Below are positions 16,526 to 24,205 of a stretch of 35,195 nucleotides of DNA, piece after piece; the first letter of the stretch is position 1; every line of letters begins with the position of its first letter. Source of the DNA: Caldifarciminota bacterium (lineage in GTDB: Bacteria; Hydrothermota; Hydrothermia; Hydrothermales; JAJRUZ01). The notes under the pieces are model-generated. The model saw only the letters and a program-made list of their open reading frames with translations. It ran no database searches and was not told where the DNA came from. A program made the position numbers and the translations under genes. The DNA is taken from NCBI GenBank assembly GCA_024277525.1, contig JAJRUZ010000054.1, forward strand, positions 1 through 35,195. Direction: 5' to 3'.

Positions 16526-17484
16526 TGTAATTTAAAAAGAGGGCTTAAATCCGGTTCTGTATAAAGGAACTCGGTGTTTTTTAAAGCTCTCACTATGGAG
16601 AGATAGGGTAAATCGCTTATCTCATCCGTTTTTTTATAATGCGGAAGAGCAATCTCTATGTCTTTATATCTTTCCTGACCAAGAAAATTTGCATTCAATC
16701 TCTGAATGCAATAGGAAATAAAGAGTTTCTTTGCTTCTTCGGGGTTGTTTCTTATAAATTCAACTGCCTCATCCCATACCTTTTTGAATCTTTCAACCGC
16801 TTTTCTGTTGTAAACAATCGTAACCTTTGAACAAAAGACAAAACCGATAATATAAGGGGATGTAATATATTTTTGGAAAATAGCATCAACAAGTGCTTTT
16901 TGTTTTTCAAATAATAAGAAAGTTCTGAAAGGCTCATAAACAAGCGCTGCTCCCTCCTTTGTTTGAGGCAATAGAGTCGAATATTCATAAAGATTTTTTA
17001 AATCAAACTTATACTTCTCCTCAAATTTCTTTGCTAACACCTTTCCCTCAAGTTTTTGTGAAGGAATAAAAAGAAAAGATTTTTTTATTCTTTTTAAATT
17101 CCTTAATCTTCTTCCGAAGGAGAATATAGCTGCATAGGGATAATCCGAGTCCGCTTCAATATCCGCTATTATCCTGAAATTTACCGCTTCACCTTTCTCC
17201 CTTATGAAAAAATCGATAACGGGAAAACCTACCACAATGTCGACTTTGCCTTTTTTAAGATTATCTATTACATCAGGAGAAGTAGTATAAAAAACTTCCA
17301 CTTGCATTTTTTCATTTTCAAAAAATCCTTTGTTTTCGGCAATAAACACAGGAAAACCTGCAACAGAAGGATATACTGCTATTTTTGCATTAACAATTTT
17401 CGCCTTCTGAATTTCGGGATATTGAATGATAAATATAAGCACACCGAACAGAATAATATTTATTATGTATAAAATTTTTTTCAT
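16522..17484 (-). CDS. Periplasmic-binding-type protein, NMT1/THI5-like
   Basis: This 320-residue protein belongs to the NMT1/THI5/SsuA-like solute-binding fold. An N-terminal hydrophobic segment (about residues 3-21) acts as signal peptide or anchor; no lipobox cysteine is present. The mature start, KIAVYPSVAGFPVFIAENKG then FFENEKMQVEV, is typical of the family, followed by the KKGKVDIVVGFP pocket region. No ABC permease or ATPase is nearby, so the transport partner and ligand are unknown; hydroxymethylpyrimidine, sulfonate or nitrate-like ligands are only family possibilities. It is the first gene of the operon with purN and dnaE, and its leader has a T-arm-like hairpin. Confidence 0.75.
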   Translation of the reverse strand: MKKILYIINIILFGVLIFIIQYPEIQKAKIVNAKIAVYPSVAGFPVFIAENKGFFENEKMQVEVFYTTSPDVIDNLKKGKVDIVVGFPVIDFFIREKGEAVNFRIIADIEADSDYPYAAIFSFGRRLRNLKRIKKSFLFIPSQKLEGKVLAKKFEEKYKFDLKNLYEYSTLLPQTKEGAALVYEPFRTFLLFEKQKALVDAIFQKYITSPYIIGFVFCSKVTIVYNRKAVERFKKVWDEAVEFIRNNPEEAKKLFISYCIQRLNANFLGQERYKDIEIALPHYKKTDEISDLPYLSIVRALKNTEFLYTEPDLSPLFKLQ

Positions 17485-17501
17485 TTATCCGGATTTAAAT
17501 A

Positions 17502-17516
17502 CAGGATTGGAACCTG
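17502..17516 (-). promoter_or_regulatory. T-arm-like leader hairpin of the binding-protein/purN/dnaE operon
   Basis: On the minus strand CAGG-TTCCAAT-CCTG has a 4-bp stem and a 7-nt loop; the core GTTCCAATC fits GTTCNANNC. It ends 17 bases before ATG 17484. A weak TAAAAT-type -10 lies shortly upstream, so the hairpin is near the predicted 5' end of the mRNA. Confidence 0.45.
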
Positions 17517-17547
17517 ATTTTTTTCATTTTATGAATTTTAAATTATT

Positions 17548-17576
17548 TTGCACTCGGGTTTCAACTTCTTTATAAT
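17548..17576 (+). promoter_or_regulatory. Promoter of the trkA operon (leaderless)
   Basis: A -35 TTGCAC (17548-17553) and a -10 TATAAT (17571-17576) are exactly 17 bases apart. The predicted start is near 17583, only about four bases before ATG 17587, and no Shine-Dalgarno sequence exists. The transcript should be leaderless or nearly so. Confidence 0.75.
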
Positions 17577-17586
17577 TTATTTTGAA

Positions 17587-18276
17587 ATGAAAAAAGAATT
17601 CTGTGTTATCGGAATAGGACGGTTTGGAAAATTGCTTGTTGAAAATTTATCAAAACTCGGAGCAAGGGTTGTTGCGATTGATAAAGAAGAAGAGAGAATT
17701 TTATCGGTTCAAGATATGGCTTATGAGTCTTATGTAATGGATGCGACCCAGGAAAAAGCCCTTGATACAATTGATATTCATGAATTTGAGGCGGTAATTG
17801 TCACTATATCAGGTGATATTGAAGCAAGTATATTAACCTGTCTTTTGTTAAAGGAGAAGGGGGCAAAAAGAATAATAGCAAGAGCAAGGGATGAATTGCA
17901 TTCGAGAATACTTGATAAATTAGGGGTTTCAAAAACAATCTTTCCTGAAAAAGAAATGGCAGAGAAACTTGCAAGACACCTTTACTCTCCGGGTCTTTTT
18001 GAAATAATAGAACTTTCGGAAAATTATGTAATGGAGGAAAGGGTCTCTTTACCCGAATTCTCGGGTAAGACACTCTCGGACCTTAAATTCAGAACAAAAT
18101 ACGGCATAAATGTTATTGCAATTAAAAGAAAGGTTCCTGAAGTAAATGAAAGCGGAAAAACAATACTCAAAGAAGAAGTAATAATCGGTCCCGGAGGAGA
18201 CGAAGAAATTAAAGACGGAGATATCCTTTTTGTTCTCGGTGAAAAAAATAAAGTGGAAGGGGTATTTTCAAAATGA
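17587..18276 (+). CDS. TrkA/KtrA-type potassium channel regulatory (RCK) protein
   Basis: This cytosolic gating subunit for K+ uptake or efflux systems has 229 residues. An N-terminal Rossmann RCK_N domain contains VIGIGRFGKLLVENL (GxGxxG) and the acidic strand end VVAID that binds NAD(H)/ATP-type ligands. A C-terminal RCK_C/TrkA_C domain contains SGKTLSDLKFRTKYGINVIAIKR. A TTG at 17548 would add 13 residues but overlaps the promoter -35, so ATG 17587 is chosen. No KtrB/TrkH membrane partner is in the window. It leads a signalling operon and overlaps the TPR gene by ATGA. Confidence 0.88.
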   Translation: MKKEFCVIGIGRFGKLLVENLSKLGARVVAIDKEEERILSVQDMAYESYVMDATQEKALDTIDIHEFEAVIVTISGDIEASILTCLLLKEKGAKRIIARARDELHSRILDKLGVSKTIFPEKEMAEKLARHLYSPGLFEIIELSENYVMEERVSLPEFSGKTLSDLKFRTKYGINVIAIKRKVPEVNESGKTILKEEVIIGPGGDEEIKDGDILFVLGEKNKVEGVFSK

Positions 18277-18521
18277 AAGAGGATCTGCTTGATCAGGCAA
18301 AACTTATGATGTTTTCTCAAAATTACAGAGAAGCAAAAAAAATTCTTGAAAAACTTTATAAAGAGAATCCTTCTGATCCCGAAATTATTTATCATTTCGC
18401 ACTTTTAAAGGAAATTTTGAATGCAAGAGAAGAAGCAAAAAGTTTGTATAAAAAAATTTTGGAAGTGATACCGGAACACAAGGAGGCAAGAGAAAGATTA
18501 AAAAAACTGGAGGAAGAATGA
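18273..18521 (+). CDS. Small TPR-repeat protein
   Basis: This 82-residue all-helical protein has about two tetratricopeptide units: AKLMMFSQNYREAKKILEKL, then PEIIYHFALLKEILNAREEA and PEHKEARERL. TPRs usually mediate protein-protein contacts. Its ATG overlaps the trkA stop, and its own stop overlaps the kinase start, so it is tightly coupled to both and may be an adaptor between them (inference). Confidence 0.75.
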   Translation: MKEDLLDQAKLMMFSQNYREAKKILEKLYKENPSDPEIIYHFALLKEILNAREEAKSLYKKILEVIPEHKEARERLKKLEEE

Positions 18522-21112
18522 TGGAACTCATTGATTTTCTATCAAGGGTAAAAAATAAAAACACCCTCATTGAAGAAGCAAAAAAATTCATAAAGGATAA
18601 ATACAAAACAGAACCGGAATTTTATGAAATAGAAAAAGCAAAAGAATTATTAAATGTTAAAGAACTGAAGGAAATCATTGTTGATAAGAAAGTGATCCAG
18701 AAAAACGGTGAGACCCTTATTCCGATTTTTGATGATGAAAAGATTTATGGAGTAATGAAAATCAGGAAAAGTGACAAAGATCTGATGGATTTTATTCCGA
18801 GATTTCAGGAGATAACGAGAAATCTTTTAAACAGCTTCAGGTTATACGAAGATGCTGAAAAGGAACTTTTTAAATTAAAAATACTTTTTGATTTACATAA
18901 AGCACTTGAATCAAATGTTCCTGAAAATCTGAAAAATGTCTTTAAGGATATTATGTTTTTAAGGGATTTAAAAGGAGTTTATCTTAAAACCAAAAAATAT
19001 GAAATCAAGCTCGGTTCCTTAGAAAATATTGATAGTGACTTAATATCAAGGGAAAGACCGGATTTTGAAACAAAAGGAGAGGTTTTAGAAATTGAGAATA
19101 AAAAGTTTTACTCCTTCACAAGTGAAATATCTATCGTATTGATTGATACCGACCATTTGGAAGATGAAGACAAGGAATTTTTCTCGTCCATAACCTCTCT
19201 TTTAAAGGAATGGGAAGAGGAGAAATTTCCATTTTCCCTTGAGGTTCTTGAGAAAATTTTGGGTTCCGATTTTGAAGAATGTTTCAGGATATTGTGTGAA
19301 TATATAAAAAACGAGTTTAATTTACATGAGCCGAAGGTTTATTTAAGGGAAAATGAAAAATGGAAGGTTCATCCTGTTGAGGAGAAGGAATATATTGAAT
19401 TGGAGGAGATTTCGGATTCCGGGGAAACGGTCTCTTATTATGTAAAAGGAAGAATAAGTGAAGCAATAATTACGGAAAAAACGAAAGAAAAGAAGGAGTT
19501 GCCTTATTTTTATTTGAGTTTTCTTTTTGATTTTATAAATATAAAAAGAAAAATTGAGAGTTTATCAAAACTCAATCATGTATTAAAGAGGATTATAGAG
19601 ATTGTTCCGAAGGTAAAAGAGATAGATGACTTCTTACAGATTGTGGGTCAGATAATAAAAGAAGAACTTGAGGTGCATTATGTAGGGGTTTTGTTAAAAG
19701 AGAGTGAAGATTACATAAGAATGAGGGTCGGGATAGGTTATGAGAGATATGAAGAACTTTTAAAAATAAGATTAAAAATAGGGGTTCAGGGTTTATCAGG
19801 ATATGTTGCAAAGACGGGTGAGACTTTATATGTTCCTGATGTAAGCAAGGATCCGAGATATCGTGAAGCGTCTCCAAAGGTAAAATCAGAGGTTGCGGTT
19901 CCTTTAAAATTTGAGGATGAAGTCTTGGGTGTGATGGTGATTTCCTCACCACGGGTTGACGGATTTACAAAGGAAGACATAAGTATTTTTGAAGGAATTG
20001 CTGGCTTGATTTCCTTTTTTATAAGAGAAAAACAGGAAGTAGAGAATTTAAGGAATAATTTAGAAAAATTAAAAGAGGAAGAAAAATTTATGGATGTTAT
20101 ACTTAAAAACATACCCGTAGGAATAATTTATGCTGATAAGAATCTTCTTGTAAAAAGGGCAAATAAGGCTGCCTTATATACTCTGGGAATTGATGAGGAA
20201 GAGATAAAGGACACTGTCTTATGTCAGATTTTTGAGGCTCATGAGCCCGGGAGCCCGGACTGCATTTTCAGAAGGAGTATGGAAGAAAGGATGCCGCTTA
20301 TCAAGCAAAATGTGAATATTACAAGAAACGGAGAGAGTATTCCTCTTTCACTTTCCTCAACTTTTATTTATGAAGGGGAAAGTATAAGGGGTTTGCTTTT
20401 AATGGTGGAAGACATAAGGGAAGTTGTTGCGCTTGAGGAACAATTAAGAAGGACCGAAAGACTTTCTGCCATCGGAAGAATTGCAGCCCATATGGCTCAT
20501 GAGATAAAAAACCCTCTTGCCAGTATTTCGGTGGGAATAGAATTCATATACTCAAGTTTAAAGGATGATGACCCGAAGAAAAAGCATCTCGGAGTCATAT
20601 TAAAAGAGATTCAGCGTCTTGACAGGTTAATAAAGAACCTCTTATCCTTTGCAAGGAGACCTCCTTTAAAGAGGAAGAAATTGAATTTAAAAGAATTAAT
20701 CGAGGAGATAGTAATTTTCCATAATCAGGAATTTAAAGAAAAAAAGATAGAATTAAAACTTGATTTGCCGGATAAGGATGTATATGCTTTTGCTGATGAG
20801 GATCAGATTAAGGAGGTTTTTGAGAATTTAATAAGGAATGCCATTGAGGCAATGCCGGATGGAGGAGAACTTAAAATTAAGGTAGGAGAAAAATCAGGCG
20901 GTGTTGTTTCAATAATGATAGAGGATACCGGTCCCGGGATAGAGCCTTCTGAACTTCAGCATATATTTGAACCGTTTTATACGACCAAAAAAGGTGGTAG
21001 TGGACTCGGGCTTTCTATTGTGCACAGGGTAATTGAAGATCACGGTGGAAGGATAAGTGTGGAAAGTGAAAAAGGCAAAGGAACGAGGTTTATTATTGAT
21101 TTACCGGTTTAA
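18518..21112 (+). CDS. Soluble GAF-PAS sensor histidine kinase
   Basis: This is an 864-residue kinase without transmembrane segments, so it senses a cytosolic signal. Residues 1-370 are unassigned and may hold degenerate GAF-like domains. A GAF domain spans about 371-505 (GLSGYVAKTGETLYVPDVSK) and a PAS domain about 524-640 (GIIYADKNLLVKRANKAAL). The HisKA domain has phospho-acceptor H661 in MAHEIKNPLASIS. The ATPase domain has the N-box around N774, DTGPGIEP, FEPFYTTKKGG and GSGLGLSIV. GGAGG lies 4 bases before ATG 18518 and 7 before ATG 18521; the latter may be the true start. The partner is probably one of the two receivers downstream. Confidence 0.9.
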   Translation: MMELIDFLSRVKNKNTLIEEAKKFIKDKYKTEPEFYEIEKAKELLNVKELKEIIVDKKVIQKNGETLIPIFDDEKIYGVMKIRKSDKDLMDFIPRFQEITRNLLNSFRLYEDAEKELFKLKILFDLHKALESNVPENLKNVFKDIMFLRDLKGVYLKTKKYEIKLGSLENIDSDLISRERPDFETKGEVLEIENKKFYSFTSEISIVLIDTDHLEDEDKEFFSSITSLLKEWEEEKFPFSLEVLEKILGSDFEECFRILCEYIKNEFNLHEPKVYLRENEKWKVHPVEEKEYIELEEISDSGETVSYYVKGRISEAIITEKTKEKKELPYFYLSFLFDFINIKRKIESLSKLNHVLKRIIEIVPKVKEIDDFLQIVGQIIKEELEVHYVGVLLKESEDYIRMRVGIGYERYEELLKIRLKIGVQGLSGYVAKTGETLYVPDVSKDPRYREASPKVKSEVAVPLKFEDEVLGVMVISSPRVDGFTKEDISIFEGIAGLISFFIREKQEVENLRNNLEKLKEEEKFMDVILKNIPVGIIYADKNLLVKRANKAALYTLGIDEEEIKDTVLCQIFEAHEPGSPDCIFRRSMEERMPLIKQNVNITRNGESIPLSLSSTFIYEGESIRGLLLMVEDIREVVALEEQLRRTERLSAIGRIAAHMAHEIKNPLASISVGIEFIYSSLKDDDPKKKHLGVILKEIQRLDRLIKNLLSFARRPPLKRKKLNLKELIEEIVIFHNQEFKEKKIELKLDLPDKDVYAFADEDQIKEVFENLIRNAIEAMPDGGELKIKVGEKSGGVVSIMIEDTGPGIEPSELQHIFEPFYTTKKGGSGLGLSIVHRVIEDHGGRISVESEKGKGTRFIIDLPV

Positions 21113-21130
21113 AAACTTTAACATATAGGG

Positions 21131-22615
21131 ATGTCTGATGAAAAATGGAGGATACTGGTTGTTGATGACGAGGAGACCCTTGCAAATTTTATTGTAAAAA
21201 ATATAACACAGGATAATCTTGATTATGATGTAAGGGTAGCCCATACAGGAAATGATGCTTTAAAAATAATTGAGGGTTTTAAACCGCATTTAATTCTTGA
21301 GGATATAAGATTGCCTGATATGAACGGTATTGAGATATTGAAAGCAGCAAAGGCGCTTGATCCGGATGTCCAGGTTATAATGATGACCGCGTATGCTTCT
21401 CTTGAATCCTCGGTTGAAGCCCTGAAAGCAGGAGCTTATGATTACTTGATAAAGCCATTTAAAGTGGAGACACTTAAAAATGTAATAAAAAATGCCTTGG
21501 GAAAAAGAAAGTTACAGGAAGAGAACAGAAGATTACTCTCGGAGCTTCAGAAATTAAACAGGGAGTTATCGATAGCAAATGAGAAATTGAAACTTGCAAA
21601 AGCGGATGTGGATAAAAAACTGGAGGAAAAAATAAAGAGGCTTTCGGTTTTGCATACATGGAGTGATAAGTTATCTTCCGAGCTTTCAATTGACAGCCTT
21701 ATTCCGCTTATAGTAGAGGGGGCAAAGGAGGTGGCTGATAAGGGAGATTGTGCACTTCTTTTAAAGGAAAACGGAGCATTTGAAGTGAAGGAAGTTTCGG
21801 GTTTTGACAATTTGATTAATAAAGCAGAAAGACTTGATTTACGAACTCAGGAGGAACCTTATGTAATTAAATATGAGGAGGGTGAAATTAAAGAAGTTAT
21901 AATTATTCCTCTTGAAACCAAAGAGGAGATAATCGGTGCAATAATGATCGGAAACAGGGAAGATTCTACGCTTGAAGAAGAAAAAGACGAACTTTCGATA
22001 TACGGGAATCATGCAGCAATTTCCATTCAAAATGCTTTGCTTTTTAAAAAACTTGAAAGAAGCTATATAGAGTCTTTAATGGCACTTGTGAAGGCAACCG
22101 AGGCAAAGGATCCCTCTTTAAGGGGACATTCCCAGAGGGTATCCGAGCTGGCTGTGAAGCTTGCAAAGGAATTGGGTTTAAATCAAGAAGAAATAAAATA
22201 TATAAGGTACGGAGCACTTTTGCATGATGTGGGAAAAATAGGAATAAGAGAGTATATTCTTGAAAAGCCTGGGACGCTTTCAAGGGAAGAGATGGAGATA
22301 ATGAAGGAGCATATAAAAATAGGCGAAGAAATTTTAAAACCCATTGCCTTTTTAAAACCTGTTTTACCTTATATAAGGTATCATCATGAAAATTATGACG
22401 GGTCAGGATATCCTGAGGGATTAAAGGGTGAGGAGATACCCTTAGGAGCCCAGATAATTTCAATTTGTGATGTTTATGATGCTATAACAAATGAGAGAAG
22501 TTATGCTGACAGGATGACAAAGGAGGAGGCATTGAATTTAATAAAAAATTTAAAAGGAAAGAAATTTAAGCCCGAAATTGTTGACGTATTTATTAAAATG
22601 ATGGGAGGTTTTTAA
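21131..22615 (+). CDS. Response regulator with GAF and HD-GYP domains
   Basis: This 494-residue protein is probably a phosphorylation-controlled c-di-GMP phosphodiesterase. The REC domain has acidic residues D12 and D13, phospho-acceptor D58 (ILEDIRLPDMNG), T86 and K108. A coiled coil (about 125-170) links to a GAF domain (about 175-305). The HD-GYP domain starts near H-S-Q-R-V-S-E-L, with H365-D366 in ALLHDVGKIG and GYP 426-428 in DGSGYPEGLKGEEIP. The catalytic signature is therefore complete. It lies 18 bases after the histidine kinase, with only a weak AGGG before ATG. Confidence 0.92.
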   Translation: MSDEKWRILVVDDEETLANFIVKNITQDNLDYDVRVAHTGNDALKIIEGFKPHLILEDIRLPDMNGIEILKAAKALDPDVQVIMMTAYASLESSVEALKAGAYDYLIKPFKVETLKNVIKNALGKRKLQEENRRLLSELQKLNRELSIANEKLKLAKADVDKKLEEKIKRLSVLHTWSDKLSSELSIDSLIPLIVEGAKEVADKGDCALLLKENGAFEVKEVSGFDNLINKAERLDLRTQEEPYVIKYEEGEIKEVIIIPLETKEEIIGAIMIGNREDSTLEEEKDELSIYGNHAAISIQNALLFKKLERSYIESLMALVKATEAKDPSLRGHSQRVSELAVKLAKELGLNQEEIKYIRYGALLHDVGKIGIREYILEKPGTLSREEMEIMKEHIKIGEEILKPIAFLKPVLPYIRYHHENYDGSGYPEGLKGEEIPLGAQIISICDVYDAITNERSYADRMTKEEALNLIKNLKGKKFKPEIVDVFIKMMGGF

Positions 22616-22987
22616 ATGGAAAAGTTAAAAATTTTAGTTGTGGAGGATGAAGGACCGCTTTCTTTTTTTGTAACCCAAACTTTGGGGGAGGAGCATGATG
22701 TTACCTTAGCAAGAACGGCGGAAGAAGCGCTTGAAAAATTTGAACCGGGTAAATATGACCTTTTGATTACGGATATAAAGCTTCCCGGAATGAACGGGCT
22801 TGAACTCCTCGCAAAAATTCAGATGCAGGATTCCGAAATAAAGTCAATAATTATAACTGCTTATGATTCCTTTGAGACAAGGGAGAAGGTGAAATCATTG
22901 CATGCGGATGCATTTTTACCCAAACCGTTTACGGTTCAAACACTTAAAGAGACAATTAAAAAAATATTTAAGAAAGAAGAGACTTGA
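22616..22987 (+). CDS. Single-domain response regulator (CheY/Spo0F-like)
   Basis: This is a 123-residue lone receiver. The acidic pair sits in VVEDEG, the phospho-acceptor is D53 (LITDIKLPGMNG), with T81 and K103 (LPKPF). There is no output domain, so it acts by contact or as a phospho-relay intermediate, possibly between the kinase and the HD-GYP regulator. A good GGGAGG site lies in the end of the previous gene, and ATG 22616 follows that stop directly. Its TGA overlaps the -35 of the tRNA-CAT promoter. Confidence 0.92.
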   Translation: MEKLKILVVEDEGPLSFFVTQTLGEEHDVTLARTAEEALEKFEPGKYDLLITDIKLPGMNGLELLAKIQMQDSEIKSIIITAYDSFETREKVKSLHADAFLPKPFTVQTLKETIKKIFKKEET

Positions 22988-23012
22988 AAAATTTCTTTAA
23001 ATTTTTTATAAT
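22984..23012 (+). promoter_or_regulatory. Promoter of tRNA-CAT and folP
   Basis: A -35 TTGAAA (22984-22989, overlapping the upstream stop codon) and a -10 TATAAT (23007-23012) are 17 bases apart. The predicted start is at or within two bases of the tRNA 5' end. It is the only promoter visible for folP. Confidence 0.75.
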
Positions 23013-23020
23013 ATATATAA

Positions 23021-23093
23021 GGGCCCGTAGCTCAATTGGCAGAGCAGCGGACTCATAATCCGCGGGTTGGAGGTTCGAGTCCTCCCGGGCCCA
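23021..23093 (+). tRNA. tRNA-Met (anticodon CAT; elongator, Ile2 not excluded)
   Basis: This is a 73-nt cloverleaf. The acceptor stem is GGGCCCG/CGGGCCC, the D-arm closes with GCTC/GAGC, and the anticodon stem GCGGA/TCCGC surrounds CTCATAA (anticodon CAT). The T-arm core is GGTTCGAGTCC. The discriminator is A, and CCA is not encoded. The 1-72 pair is G-C, so it is not an initiator tRNA. CAT could also be tRNA-Ile2 after lysidine modification; the sequence alone does not settle this. folP starts 12 bases downstream. Confidence 0.93.
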
Positions 23094-23104
23094 TTCTATT
23101 TTTT

Positions 23105-23971
23105 ATGTCCAAAACCTTAAAATTCAAAGAGGGAGAAATTGAATTAGATGAGTCTAAAATCATGGGGATCTTAAATGTCACACCTGATTCGTTTTTTGAC
23201 GGGGGAAAATATATTGACACTGACAGAGCGGTTGAAAGAGCCTTGGAGATGGAGAAAGAGGGAGCGAATATAATTGACATCGGTGGGGAATCAACAAGAC
23301 CATTTTCCGAGCCTGTGCCTTTGGATGAGGAATTAAAAAGGGTAATTCCTGTTATTGAAAAAATAAGAAAAAAATCTGACATTCCGATTTCGATTGATAC
23401 GAGAAAATCAAAGGTTGCAGAGGAAGCCCTTAAAAGAGGAGCAAATATCGTGAATGATATTTCCGGTTTAAGGGATGACCCGGAGATGGTGAATGTAATA
23501 AAAAAATTTAATGCGGGTTGTATCATAATGCACATAAGGGGGACACCGAAAACAATGCAGGAGAATCCGTATTATGAAGATACCGTAAAAGAGATAAAGC
23601 AGGAACTTCTTGAAAGGGTAAACATTGCACTCAAAACAGGTATTGAAAAGGAGAGAATTGTTATTGATCCTGGGATCGGGTTCGGAAAGAGGGTGATTGA
23701 TAACCTTATAATTTTGAAAGATATAGATAAATTTAAAGAACTCGGATTCCCTTTATTGATCGGGCATTCAAGAAAATCGTTCATAGGAAAGGTTTTAGGA
23801 AAGGAGAACCCCGAAGAGCGTTTAGCCGGAACCCTTGCTGTTTCTTCTTATCTTTATTTAAAAAAAGTTGATATACTGAGGGTTCATGATGTAAAAGAGA
23901 CAAGGGAAGTTTTCAAAATTTTAAAGGCTATATGGGAGGGGTCAGCAGTTGTCCGAAAATTAGCATTTTAA
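23105..23971 (+). CDS. folP: Dihydropteroate synthase
   Basis: FolP joins p-aminobenzoate to dihydropterin pyrophosphate in folate synthesis, feeding enzymes such as PurN. From ATG 23105 it has 288 residues. The family motifs are present in order: IMGILNVTPDSFFDGG, IIDIGGESTRPFSEP, SIDTRKSKVAEEAL with NDISG, DPGIGFGKR and GHSRKSF. A longer frame opens at TTG 23036, but that lies inside the tRNA and yields tRNA-derived residues, so it is rejected. No Shine-Dalgarno sequence stands before ATG 23105, and only 11 bases separate it from the tRNA. The mature mRNA probably arises when the tRNA is cut away. Confidence 0.95.
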   Translation: MSKTLKFKEGEIELDESKIMGILNVTPDSFFDGGKYIDTDRAVERALEMEKEGANIIDIGGESTRPFSEPVPLDEELKRVIPVIEKIRKKSDIPISIDTRKSKVAEEALKRGANIVNDISGLRDDPEMVNVIKKFNAGCIIMHIRGTPKTMQENPYYEDTVKEIKQELLERVNIALKTGIEKERIVIDPGIGFGKRVIDNLIILKDIDKFKELGFPLLIGHSRKSFIGKVLGKENPEERLAGTLAVSSYLYLKKVDILRVHDVKETREVFKILKAIWEGSAVVRKLAF

Positions 23972-24205
23972 GGAGCAAGTGTTTGAGAGAACATTTTTGA
24001 AAGATAAAATAAAAATAAATTCATTTAATTTTTTCTTCAAATAATTTTTCATCTTCCTTAATTTGTATTTGACTTTCCTTTCTTTTAACATCTTGTGCAT
24101 CTTCTTTATATTATGTGCAATACAAATCAGATTAAATTCTCCTTTAACTTTTTTAAGTCCCCTCAAAAGAAAATACGTAAATTCTAAAAAATTCGGAGTT
24201 AGAGG
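23960..24205 (-). pseudogene. Relic of a DDE transposase C-terminus (IS1182-like)
   Basis: The open minus-strand frame reads FLLRGLKKVKGEFNLICIAH and then NIKKMHK. This is the familiar C-terminal 'RGLxKVKxEFxLIxxAxNIKK' segment of IS1182/IS5-type transposases. Only about 80 residues remain. The frame is closed upstream by a TAA at 24206-24208, and no catalytic residues or terminal inverted repeats are visible. Its end overlaps the end of folP by 12 bases. It is a decayed insertion-sequence remnant. Confidence 0.65.

Noticed and set aside
17548-17586. TTG start for trkA adding 13 residues
   Set aside because: The TTG is the promoter -35 and the added residues do not belong to the RCK fold.
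23036-23104. Longer folP start at TTG 23036
   Set aside because: It lies inside the tRNA; the added residues are a translation of tRNA sequence. ATG 23105 starts right before the conserved protein.
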